A stretch of DNA of 35,856 nt from Cellulosilyticum sp. (GTDB lineage: Bacteria > Bacillota > Clostridia > Lachnospirales > Cellulosilyticaceae): contig JARKVN010000138.1 in NCBI GenBank assembly GCA_029851645.1, forward strand, positions 1 to 35,856. The letters run 5' to 3'. Every line of letters starts with the position of its first letter. The first letter of the stretch is position 1. A program made the position numbers and the translations under genes. The notes below the pieces were generated by a model, which did no database searches, had not been told where the DNA came from, and was given only the letters and a program-made list of their open reading frames with translations. Below are positions 27,577 to 35,856 of the stretch, piece after piece.

Positions 27577-28565
27577 ACAATTTTCCCTCTCTTTCGCTTA
27601 AGCTCTTTTGCATAAGGAACAAAGTCAATATCATTTGCCTGATTGATTATATTTAAATACTCTTTTTCAATATCATTTACTCCTTTTATTCCACCACAAA
27701 TAGCCGTTGCCATAGCACCTATAGTATCTGTATCTCCGCCTAAATTAGCACACATGAGCGCACATTTTTTGACACCAAATGCATAGTATGCAATACTGAT
27801 AGCTGCTGGCACAGACTCTGATATATTCACTCCTGCTCCAATCAAATTATATATATTCTCTAAAAATGCCACTTCATCATCGTGATACTTTTTTGCAAAA
27901 TCAACGCCATATTGAATTCTTGTTGACAGCGAAGGAGACACTGTCGATGCTCCCAATGTCATACTATATTCTTCAACGCCCAACACATCGTCTATCATTT
28001 TATCGCGGTCTTCATATTTCATAACAGAAGCAACAGCCATAGCAATCATAGCTGCCCCTGCAATTGTAATATCACTTGTATGAGTAACTTGTGAAACTGC
28101 TGCTACATAATCACATAATTCTTTCTTTTGTTTCGGTTCAAACAATGTTCCAATCGGAGCGATTCTCATAGCCGATCCATTTGATACAGCCTCATCAGAA
28201 AATTGTTTGGCCTCCTTCCCTTCTTTGAACAAATTTAATGCCACTTTAGAGGTAGGACCCAAAATATTCTTTTCAAATGCTTTTTCTTTTTCTGCCCATG
28301 ATAACATTTTTTTTGCAATGTCACTGCTCACAGGAACGAAATCCGTTTCTATTAAACTGTCCAAAATAATCAATGCTTGTGCAGTATCATCTGTAAATTG
28401 TCCTGCTTTATATTGATACGAAATAATATTTTCTGGACATCCATCTAAAAAACTTTCTATTTTTCCATATTTCTCTAATAACTTTTTTCTACTCCAAAGT
28501 TCTGGTGGCATTCCCATTGCATCTCCAATTGCCATTCCATATAAAACGCCTAATATTTTTTCCAT
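27573..28565 (-). CDS. ADP-ribosylglycohydrolase family protein
   Basis: GMAIGDAMGMPPE, AGQFTDDTAQALI and NLGGDTDTIGAMATAICGG, the canonical DraG/ARH metal-binding motifs. Start at 28565 with RBS AAGGAGAG; the track start at 28592 is less likely. Confidence 0.9.
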   Translation of the reverse strand: MEKILGVLYGMAIGDAMGMPPELWSRKKLLEKYGKIESFLDGCPENIISYQYKAGQFTDDTAQALIILDSLIETDFVPVSSDIAKKMLSWAEKEKAFEKNILGPTSKVALNLFKEGKEAKQFSDEAVSNGSAMRIAPIGTLFEPKQKKELCDYVAAVSQVTHTSDITIAGAAMIAMAVASVMKYEDRDKMIDDVLGVEEYSMTLGASTVSPSLSTRIQYGVDFAKKYHDDEVAFLENIYNLIGAGVNISESVPAAISIAYYAFGVKKCALMCANLGGDTDTIGAMATAICGGIKGVNDIEKEYLNIINQANDIDFVPYAKELKRKRGKIV

Positions 28566-28665
28566 TATATCTCTCCTTCTCTTTTTATACATATTATCAT
28601 AAGGTCTTATTTATTGCATTTAAACTTTTACTTCATAACTTTAATTTTGAAAGCTTATTAGCTCA

Positions 28666-28708
28666 TAAAAAAAGTCAGTCATGAATAGCAATCTATCCAT
28701 AACTGACA
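28666..28708 (-). terminator. Rho-independent terminator after the GHL10 gene
   Basis: GTCAGTTATGGATAG-attg-CTATTCATGACTGAC followed by a T-run on the minus strand. Confidence 0.75.
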
Positions 28709-28711
28709 TTT

Positions 28712-30466
28712 TTATTTTTCGAGAAAGTTAGTCATACTTCCTAACTGAATATATTGTTTGTTTGCCCAACCTACTTTTCCAGTAGCAAGCTTTACTTTAT
28801 ACCATCCATTCAGCTCATCCACAGCAGTTACTTGTGTGCCATAAGAAACGTTCTCTACAATTTCTCGATCTGCTCTAGCACCACTTCTAATATTAAGTGA
28901 TGTTGCTGTTACAGTCCCTTGCATAGGAAAACTTACTGGTTTATGCGTGATTGTATTGTTTCCTGCGCTAGGCAGCTCTACTGGTGAGCTCATATCTACT
29001 TTAATATAGCCACTATTTGCCCAACCAACTGTCCCATTTGGCATCCTAACTTTATACCAATCTCCTAAGACATCTAAAATATTAAGTTGAGTGCCTTGTG
29101 CTACTTGTGCGACAATATCACGGTCAACTCGAGCTCCAGCACGTATATTAAGCGAAAGCGCTGTTACATTTCCTACTTTTCCAATGGCTTCTGTTGTTGT
29201 AGTCACCGTACTTTCACTATTACTTTCTATATTAGCATTTCCATCATTATTCTCCAAATGATTCTCGCTATTACCCATATTATTTTCTAATGGGTTTTCT
29301 TGACTTTCTGGCTTTTCAATATTACTTTGATTATTTTTATAAAAACTTGTGATTTTATCTTTAGATAATTGGCGATTATTTAATAAGTCTCTTAAACTAA
29401 AATAAATACTTCCATTCACTGCACTATATTTTTGGTTAACCTCTAATTGCTTATCAATTTCCTTAGCCACTGCATCTGTATAAATTCCTTGTCCAATATA
29501 AAGTTTCACTTTCGTACCACTTACTTCATTAGACCACCATTTAACTAAGGTTTCATAGTCTGCTTTACTATGTCCTATTTGCCAATAAATTTGTGGTGCA
29601 ATATAGTCAATCCACTCATTTTGAATCCATGTACGGCAGTCTGCAAAAACTGCGTAATAAGACTCACGACCTGATGTATTAGAACCGGTTGGGTCTGAAG
29701 TGCTATTCTTCCAAATACCTGGAGGACTAATACCAAATTTGATAGACTTACTATACTTACTGTTTACAGCTTTTATGGCTTGGCTCACACGTCTCACCAT
29801 ATCATTAACTGCTTCTCTTCTTGCATTTGCTACAGCCCCATCTTTTGACTCACCAGATGGTAATGGATAGGCAGAAGGATAGAAATAGTCATCAAAATGA
29901 ATCCCATCCACATTATAATAGGTAGCAATTTCATTAACAGTATCCACAATATGTTGCTTAACAGCCTCTAACTCAGGATTATAATAAAGTGCATTATTAT
30001 AACTAAATACCCAAGATGGGTTAAGTCTAGCAGGATGATTACTACTTAATGCAGCTAAATCTGTTCCTGTCGTCGTGACGCGGTAAGGATTAAGCCAGGC
30101 ATGAAACTCCATCCCTCTTTTGTGCGTTTCTTCAATCATAAACGCCATTGGATCATACCCTGGATTCTTACCTTGCTCACCTGTTAATACATCTGACCAA
30201 GGATTGATAGTAGAAGCATATAACGCATCGGCTTTAGGTCTAACTTGTACAAAGACTGTGTTAATACCTACTTCTTGAAGCACATTAAGTTTTTCAATGA
30301 ATTCGTTTTGTTGTGCTGTAATATTATTTTTAGTACTTGGATAATCTAGATTATAGACTGTAGAAATCCAAATGCCTTTCATATCATTTTCATAGCTTGC
30401 TGCCTGTAATGGTAAGGCAGAAATTAAAAGAATACAAATCATGAGCGCTGATACTATTTTTCGCAT
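28712..30466 (-). CDS. GHL10 family glycosyl hydrolase-like protein (YddW/DUF187) with two C-terminal SH3b domains
   Basis: Signal peptide; KGIWISTVYNLDYPS, VFVQVRPKADALY, FHAWLNPYRVT, VDGIHFDDYFYP; two repeats of TALSLNIRAGARVDRDIV / TSLNIRSGARADREIV. Confidence 0.92.
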   Translation of the reverse strand: MRKIVSALMICILLISALPLQAASYENDMKGIWISTVYNLDYPSTKNNITAQQNEFIEKLNVLQEVGINTVFVQVRPKADALYASTINPWSDVLTGEQGKNPGYDPMAFMIEETHKRGMEFHAWLNPYRVTTTGTDLAALSSNHPARLNPSWVFSYNNALYYNPELEAVKQHIVDTVNEIATYYNVDGIHFDDYFYPSAYPLPSGESKDGAVANARREAVNDMVRRVSQAIKAVNSKYSKSIKFGISPPGIWKNSTSDPTGSNTSGRESYYAVFADCRTWIQNEWIDYIAPQIYWQIGHSKADYETLVKWWSNEVSGTKVKLYIGQGIYTDAVAKEIDKQLEVNQKYSAVNGSIYFSLRDLLNNRQLSKDKITSFYKNNQSNIEKPESQENPLENNMGNSENHLENNDGNANIESNSESTVTTTTEAIGKVGNVTALSLNIRAGARVDRDIVAQVAQGTQLNILDVLGDWYKVRMPNGTVGWANSGYIKVDMSSPVELPSAGNNTITHKPVSFPMQGTVTATSLNIRSGARADREIVENVSYGTQVTAVDELNGWYKVKLATGKVGWANKQYIQLGSMTNFLEK

Positions 30467-30642
30467 TTTCTTCCCTCCTACTTTTATCGTATTTCTTTAT
30501 ACATTTGTACGCCCTCTATGATTATAAGTTTTCCCCCTCATTTTGTAAACGCTTATCACTTATTTGTAACAATAGTGAAATTAATCACAATATAAACGAT
30601 TTATTATTGTGGAGCGCCCCAAAATAATTCTATTTTCATTAG

Positions 30643-32163
30643 TTAGTTAATTTCTACTTTCTGTCCCTCTTTTATTTTGCTCTTATATTCACTAGGAGAA
30701 TATCCTGTATATTTTTTAAAAGCAGTACTAAAGTAAGGAATATTATCATAACCACACTCCATTGCTACCTGATAAATTTTTATGTCAGATAGACTGATAA
30801 GTTTCTTTGCTTCCTCCATACGACATTGATTTAAATAGTCTGTAAAGGTTATCCCTACTTCTTGTTTAAAAAGTGTACTAAAATGCCCTGGGCTAATATG
30901 TACTACATTTATTATCTTATCCATGGCTAATTGAGAATCCATAAAATGTCCCTCTATATACTGTAAAGCTTTTAAAATAGGTGGTGAGTAGGCTTTTTCA
31001 TTTTGTTGTATCACATAGTCACAAATAGCAAACAACTTTTCTCTTAAACCTTTTACTGCTTGATGAATGGTTTTATACTCTATCAGCTTTCTAAACTCCT
31101 CTACAGGATTTTCAAAAACTTGTTCAAATAAAATTTCATTCTTAGCTAGTTCACGTTGAATATTACTATATAAATTACTCCCAAAAAATTGTAAGTACAA
31201 ATAGGAGTCAGCACCTACTATTTGTAACTTTTTTTCAAGTTCCCTTAATTGCTCTTCTAATTGCTTTTTATCTCCCTTTTTAATGGTTGGTATTAAATCA
31301 TATTCCACTTCCACATAAAAGTCTTTTGGTTGCTCCAGCTTTTTTATATCCTTATAATATAAGACTTGCATACCTTCCTTTATATATCCCCATTGTAATG
31401 CCTCCTGTGCCTGTTTATGGCACATATTTAAATTTTCCAATCCTTGATATATATTACTTATACCACATATCAACAAAGTTGCTATTCCTAATTGATCGGC
31501 TCTATTCCTTATCTCTTTCCAATAATTTGTAATTTGCATCTGAATTGTTAACTTAGAAGGTGATAGTATCAATAGCTCAAATCTATTCTCTCTTTGATTT
31601 ATTAAATAGATGCCTTGCTCTCTAAAAAAGGTTATAAGCTGACTACGTGTTTCTGTACTTACTTCTACTTCTAAGATAAGCATTACACAATAATAGTCTT
31701 TTATTTCCATTAATGCTTCTTCATTGCATCCACCACACATTACATAATGATAGAGAAGTTGTTCTTTCTTATGAAAAGAATTACTTTCCGCTTCCTGATA
31801 TTTATGTATACAAGCTTTTACTATCTGTATAAGACTTCCCATATCAATAGGTTTAGACAGATAGTCTACTACTCCCATACGTAATGCCCTTCTTGCATAG
31901 GAAAAATCATCATATCCACTAAAAATAACCGCCATCAAATCTGACCTAACTTTTCTCCCTTCCTCTATGAGCTGTAGCCCATCAATATAAGGCATACGAA
32001 TATCTGATAACAATAAATCAGGATGATGTTCCTTAATTAGCTGAAGTCCGTTTCTGCCATCAGTAGCTACTCCTACAATCTGCACACCCATTTCTTCCCA
32101 AGGAATAACGGATTTTAAACCTTTTAAGATAATTTCATCATCATCACATATAACTGCTTTCAT
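30643..32163 (-). CDS. Response regulator with AraC-type DNA-binding domain (YesN-like)
   Basis: Receiver domain KAVICDDDEIILKGL...LLLSDIRMPYIDGL...YLSKPID; C-terminal AraC HTH (HISPGHFSTLFKQEVGITFTDYLNQCRMEEAKKLI). ATG at 32163 with RBS AAAGGAGAG; the track start at 32241 runs into the upstream gene. Confidence 0.93.
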   Translation of the reverse strand: MKAVICDDDEIILKGLKSVIPWEEMGVQIVGVATDGRNGLQLIKEHHPDLLLSDIRMPYIDGLQLIEEGRKVRSDLMAVIFSGYDDFSYARRALRMGVVDYLSKPIDMGSLIQIVKACIHKYQEAESNSFHKKEQLLYHYVMCGGCNEEALMEIKDYYCVMLILEVEVSTETRSQLITFFREQGIYLINQRENRFELLILSPSKLTIQMQITNYWKEIRNRADQLGIATLLICGISNIYQGLENLNMCHKQAQEALQWGYIKEGMQVLYYKDIKKLEQPKDFYVEVEYDLIPTIKKGDKKQLEEQLRELEKKLQIVGADSYLYLQFFGSNLYSNIQRELAKNEILFEQVFENPVEEFRKLIEYKTIHQAVKGLREKLFAICDYVIQQNEKAYSPPILKALQYIEGHFMDSQLAMDKIINVVHISPGHFSTLFKQEVGITFTDYLNQCRMEEAKKLISLSDIKIYQVAMECGYDNIPYFSTAFKKYTGYSPSEYKSKIKEGQKVEIN

Positions 32164-33943
32164 CATTATCTCTCCTTTCTTTAGGTATGCATATTGACAC
32201 AGTGGTTCCCTCACCTTCTTTTGATTCAATAAAAACACCATAAGCTATTCCAAATACTATTTTTATTTTATCATTAACATTTCTTGTTCCGTAACCCGTA
32301 TCCATACTTATATTTTGTTTGGCAGATTGTTTAAATGAACGATTAAGTGCATCTACTTTCTCAGATCTCATTCCTAACCCTGTATCTATAACCTCCATAA
32401 CAATTTTCTCTGCTTTCTCATAAACTCTAATAAATATATAGCTTTTTCCTTCTTTTGCTTTTACACCATGATAAATAGCGTTTTCTACAATAGGTTGTAA
32501 AATTAGTTTGGGAGTCATATAGGAAAGTACACCTTCTTCCACCTCTATATCAAAATCAAATTTTTCTTGATATCGATAATGTTGAATATTTAAATAGCTT
32601 GTGATATGCCTAACTTCTTCCTCTATTGTAATAATGTCTTTCCCTTTACTTAATCCAATTTTAAAGAAATTTGTTAGAGCTAACAGCATTTCTATACTTT
32701 CTTCTACTTGTCCCATACGTAAGGACCAAATAATAGAATCTAAAGTATTATAAAGAAAATGTGGATTAATCTGTGCTTGTAAAGCTTTTAATTCTTCTAT
32801 ACGAAGCTTTTCTTGATTCATATATATTGTGTCTATCATTTGCCGCATCTCTCCTACCATATGATTGAAAGATGCATACAACTTTCCAATTTCATCAGTT
32901 CTATCCACTACTACTGTTATTTTTAAGTTTCCCATCTGTATTTGTTCCATTGCTTCTACTAAGTGATCAATAGGTTCAGCTACAGATCTAGTTACTCTTT
33001 CTGCTATCCAAACAGAAATTAGAATGGCCATTGCAATTAACATAACAGTTAAAATCTGAATATAATGTATAGAATCTCTTAAAGCACTCATCGGCATAAC
33101 ACCTACAATTTTCCAATTCATTTGTTCTAAAGTTTGGTATACCACTATATAATTATTGTCTTGAACGACATGAGATACACCATATTCCGGAATTTCATTT
33201 AGTTCTTTTTCTACTAAACTAGCTACTTGTTGTATTATCGCATAATCTTCTTGAACGCTTTCATTGAAATCCATTATTTGATTCTTTTCATTTAATATAA
33301 AGACCTTTCCCTCTTTCTTTAGCACTCTATTGGCATACTCTTTAATTTTACTTGCCTCTATATCTGCAAGCACAACACCTCTTGTATGTCCGGTAGCTTT
33401 ATCAATAAAAGGAATACCTACAGAAAAAAAGGTATTTAGAGGTGTTCTAACCACATAAGAACTTTCATGAACCAGAAACCACTTAGGCTTTCCTGTTGCA
33501 TGAATCACACGATACCAATCCTCATCTCTAAAATCATTAAGATGAAAAGAAAATGTATTACTCTTAAATCGGTTTCCATTATCCCCCAGTATATATACAC
33601 CAAAAATATCTTGATTATAAGAAGGTAAAATCATTAACTCCATACTTCCTACTAAATCTAAAGAATATACTTCCTGTTCATTGCCATGTTGTATGCGCAT
33701 CATCTGTTGCATACTAATATTATCATTTAAAGATTCACAAATACGATAAGCATTATAAAACAAATTATTAATATCTTCACAAACATTGCTAATATTTTTC
33801 TTTGTATTCTCAATAGCATCCTGAACTAACCGAATAGATACAATTTGATGTAAACATATGCCAAAAATAATAACAATACTTGAGGATGCAGCTGCAATAT
33901 AAAGCACTAATTTTCTTCGCAAGGATTTTCTCTTAATATGCAT
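32144..33943 (-). CDS. Sensor histidine kinase (YesM-like; HAMP, His_kinase, HATPase_c)
   Basis: Extracellular sensor region between two TMs; HAMP; ALQAQINPHFLYNTLDSIIW phosphoacceptor motif; PKLILQPIVENAIYHG N-box; DTGLGM. Start at 33943 with RBS AAGGGAG. Confidence 0.93.
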   Translation of the reverse strand: MHIKRKSLRRKLVLYIAAASSSIVIIFGICLHQIVSIRLVQDAIENTKKNISNVCEDINNLFYNAYRICESLNDNISMQQMMRIQHGNEQEVYSLDLVGSMELMILPSYNQDIFGVYILGDNGNRFKSNTFSFHLNDFRDEDWYRVIHATGKPKWFLVHESSYVVRTPLNTFFSVGIPFIDKATGHTRGVVLADIEASKIKEYANRVLKKEGKVFILNEKNQIMDFNESVQEDYAIIQQVASLVEKELNEIPEYGVSHVVQDNNYIVVYQTLEQMNWKIVGVMPMSALRDSIHYIQILTVMLIAMAILISVWIAERVTRSVAEPIDHLVEAMEQIQMGNLKITVVVDRTDEIGKLYASFNHMVGEMRQMIDTIYMNQEKLRIEELKALQAQINPHFLYNTLDSIIWSLRMGQVEESIEMLLALTNFFKIGLSKGKDIITIEEEVRHITSYLNIQHYRYQEKFDFDIEVEEGVLSYMTPKLILQPIVENAIYHGVKAKEGKSYIFIRVYEKAEKIVMEVIDTGLGMRSEKVDALNRSFKQSAKQNISMDTGYGTRNVNDKIKIVFGIAYGVFIESKEGEGTTVSICIPKERRDNDESSYM

Positions 33944-34931
33944 ATGGTAACATCTCCCTTGCATTTTTACTATTAATTATTTTATTTTTCATTAATATTC
34001 TTTTATCTGGAGTTTCTTTTGCTTCCAGCTCCCTAATCACCTTCAATATAACTGGTCCAATCTCTGTATTACTTTGTATTGTTGCAAGATACTCTCCTGT
34101 AATGATTGCTTTTACTACATCTTGTACTCCATTAATAGAAACTAGTACCACTTCCTCTCCTACCTTATATCCTGCAAGTTTTAATGCATGTAATACACCT
34201 AATCCATCTTCATCATTAAAAGACACAACTGTATTAAAAGAAGTATCTTCATCAGCAATAGCTAATTCTGTTAATTTTTGTGCTACTAGTCTATTATTTT
34301 GCCCTTCTACGAGGTATTCAATGTATAAATTTGGATGTTTCCTTACACCCTGTATAAATCCCCTGTACCTCTTCCAGTTTACATCTGATAATTTATCTCC
34401 TTGTATTATTAACGCATTACATGGCTCATTTTGAAAATATTGAGCTAAAATTTCTGCACATAATAGTCCTTCTTTATAGTAATCCCCCGCAATATATACC
34501 TCATAATAGTTTTCTCTCTCATACTCCCTAGACATCTCTACTTCCTGTTCCACTAATATAATGGGAATCTCTCTTTCCTTAGCCAACAAAAGTATTTCCT
34601 CATATCCTTCTTTCTGTCTAGGAATTAATACAAGATAATCTGGATTAAGCTTAATTAATTCCCTTAAATCCTCTAACTGCCACTTCAAACTATACTCTAT
34701 TGGTTCATGATATATTACTTCTATTTCTTCCTCTCTCAATGTATTTATTAGACTATTTATTTGAGATATCTTCCATGAGCTAATTGGCTCTGCTTGAGAC
34801 AGTGCAACCTGTATTTTCCTACTGCCTATTGGATCTACAACCACTTCTTGAGTTGGATAAACTTCCTTAAAAAGCAATCCCCCTCCTATCATAATAACTA
34901 TTAGACATATGCTCATTACTAGACCTCTCAC
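33933..34931 (-). CDS. Membrane-anchored periplasmic sugar-binding-type protein (Peripla_BP_4/RbsB-like)
   Basis: N-terminal hydrophobic anchor with no clear lipobox; periplasmic-binding fold segments LALKLAGYKVGEEVVLVSINGVQDVVKAIITGEYLATIQSN; GTG start preceded by GGAGGGAG. Confidence 0.8.
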   Translation of the reverse strand: MRGLVMSICLIVIMIGGGLLFKEVYPTQEVVVDPIGSRKIQVALSQAEPISSWKISQINSLINTLREEEIEVIYHEPIEYSLKWQLEDLRELIKLNPDYLVLIPRQKEGYEEILLLAKEREIPIILVEQEVEMSREYERENYYEVYIAGDYYKEGLLCAEILAQYFQNEPCNALIIQGDKLSDVNWKRYRGFIQGVRKHPNLYIEYLVEGQNNRLVAQKLTELAIADEDTSFNTVVSFNDEDGLGVLHALKLAGYKVGEEVVLVSINGVQDVVKAIITGEYLATIQSNTEIGPVILKVIRELEAKETPDKRILMKNKIINSKNAREMLPYAY

Positions 34932-35030
34932 AATCTCCCTCCTTTCTGTCTAATCATTTATACTATACTAAGGTTTATAACTACTCAAAATTCATCACTT
35001 AGATTGCATCCATACTGGTTGCACAAAGCA

Positions 35031-35057
35031 CAAAAAAGCATCACTAAGTTAGTGATA
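35031..35057 (-). terminator. Rho-independent terminator after the TRAP permease gene
   Basis: ATCACTAA-C-TTAGTGAT followed by GCTTTTTTG on the minus strand. Confidence 0.7.
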
Positions 35058-35065
35058 CCTTTTGT

Positions 35066-35856
35066 TTAGTAGAATAAGTTTACTAATCCTGTAGAGAAAA
35101 ATGGTACATAAGCCATTAGTAACATACAGATTAATAGCATTATATAAAAAGGAATAGATTCCTTAATAAATTCTTTTATCTTACATTTTGTAATACCACA
35201 TGTTACAAAAATCAGAGCACCCATTGGTGGAGTTACACCTCCACAAGCCATTGTAAATATGTACACCATTGCAAAATGGATAGGATCAATACCATAAGCT
35301 TCTGCAACTGGTGCTAATAATGGTACTAATACAATTAAAGCTGCATTCCCTTCTATAAACATACCAACAACAATTAGGAATAAAATAATAACAAATAAAA
35401 ATACATACTTATTGTCAATTGTCCCTAATACAAGTTGTGTAAATTGTTGTGGGATTTGTTCTCTTGTTAAAACCCACGCAAAAGCAGAGGCTCCTGCCAC
35501 AATAAGCATAATAGATGCCGTTGTTGCAACAGTTTCTTTTAATCCATCTATCATGTGTTTTACTTTAAGTTCCTTATAAAGGATACCTAGTGCTAAAGAA
35601 TAAACAATAGCTACTGCACCTGCCTCTGTAGGCGTAAAAATTCCTAGTCGAATTCCTCCAATAATAATAATAGGGAGGCAAAGTGGTAAAAACGCTCTCT
35701 TAATTTCTGGTAATGCTTCTTTCATAGTGATTTTCTCAGTACGAATTGGTTTATATCCTCTTTTCTTAGAAATTAGGAACACTAATATCATCATAGCTAC
35801 ACATAATAATATACCAGGACCAATTCCAGCAATAAAAAGCTTCCCAATAGAAATAT
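35066..35856 (-). CDS. TRAP transporter large permease (DctM-like), C-terminal part; N-terminus beyond the window
   Basis: RLGIFTPTEAGAVAIVYSLALGILYKEL, MFIEGNAALIVLVPLLAPVAEAYGIDPIHFAMV and GGVTPPMGALIFVTCGI are DctM hallmarks. The frame stays open past the track's Met (35794) to the window edge (ISIGKLFIAGIGPGILLCVA). Confidence 0.93.
   Translation of the reverse strand, partial: ISIGKLFIAGIGPGILLCVAMMILVFLISKKRGYKPIRTEKITMKEALPEIKRAFLPLCLPIIIIGGIRLGIFTPTEAGAVAIVYSLALGILYKELKVKHMIDGLKETVATTASIMLIVAGASAFAWVLTREQIPQQFTQLVLGTIDNKYVFLFVIILFLIVVGMFIEGNAALIVLVPLLAPVAEAYGIDPIHFAMVYIFTMACGGVTPPMGALIFVTCGITKCKIKEFIKESIPFYIMLLICMLLMAYVPFFSTGLVNLFY

Noticed and set aside
28565-28720. Possible riboswitch or regulator site upstream of the ADP-ribosylglycohydrolase operon
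   Set aside because: Only AT-rich promoter-like sequence and the neighbouring terminator are visible; no conserved riboswitch architecture recognised.
1056-34434. Short plus-strand ORFs in the track that lie antisense to or overlap large minus-strand genes (for example 1056-1244, 2543-2950, 3479-3745, 6208-6471, 13832-14158, 14189-14431, 16563-16802, 18815-19075, 26478-26813, 28207-28416, 34102-34434)
   Set aside because: Low-complexity hydrophobic translations, no credible RBS or domain noticed, and each overlaps a well-supported gene; treated as spurious.
1-35856. CRISPR arrays, tRNA/rRNA genes, insertion sequences, prophage
   Set aside because: No regularly spaced repeats of CRISPR type, no tRNA/rRNA-like segments and no transposase/integrase/phage proteins were seen on either strand.

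Overview
Window of a low-GC Firmicutes chromosome, most likely a Lachnospiraceae/Cellulosilyticum-like clostridium (inferred from protein style only). Genes are densely packed and mostly on the minus strand. No rRNA, tRNA, CRISPR array, transposase or phage gene was recognised. From left to right: nucleotide metabolism genes (Nudix hydrolase, deoxynucleoside kinase); cell-envelope genes (lipoprotein, DUF445 protein, AMIN/amidase_3 amidase, LysM-G5-M23 peptidase, SGNH hydrolase, polysaccharide deacetylase); SEC-C-type methionine aminopeptidase; DHH phosphoesterase; CDF transporter. Next is a three-gene SMC/MukBEF-like operon that resembles Wadjet JetA-JetB-JetC, with no recognisable JetD nuclease in the window. 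After it come a permuted NlpC/P60-like protein, a K+ channel, and an NAD-related stretch (nadE, isochorismatase/nicotinamidase-like, aldo/keto reductase, then a tight PnuC / PfkB kinase / ADP-ribosylglycohydrolase operon). The window ends with a GHL10 glycosidase-like protein with SH3b repeats and a YesM/YesN two-component system plus a membrane-anchored sugar-binding-type protein, next to a truncated TRAP DctM permease. The strongest leads are the JetD-less JetABC operon with a non-canonical Walker B motif, the PnuC-PfkB-ADP-ribosylglycohydrolase operon, a triple 11-bp-spaced PHO-box-like repeat upstream of the SGNH hydrolase, and a candidate three-component sensing system next to a TRAP transporter. 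All family calls come from motif recognition by eye; no database search was run.
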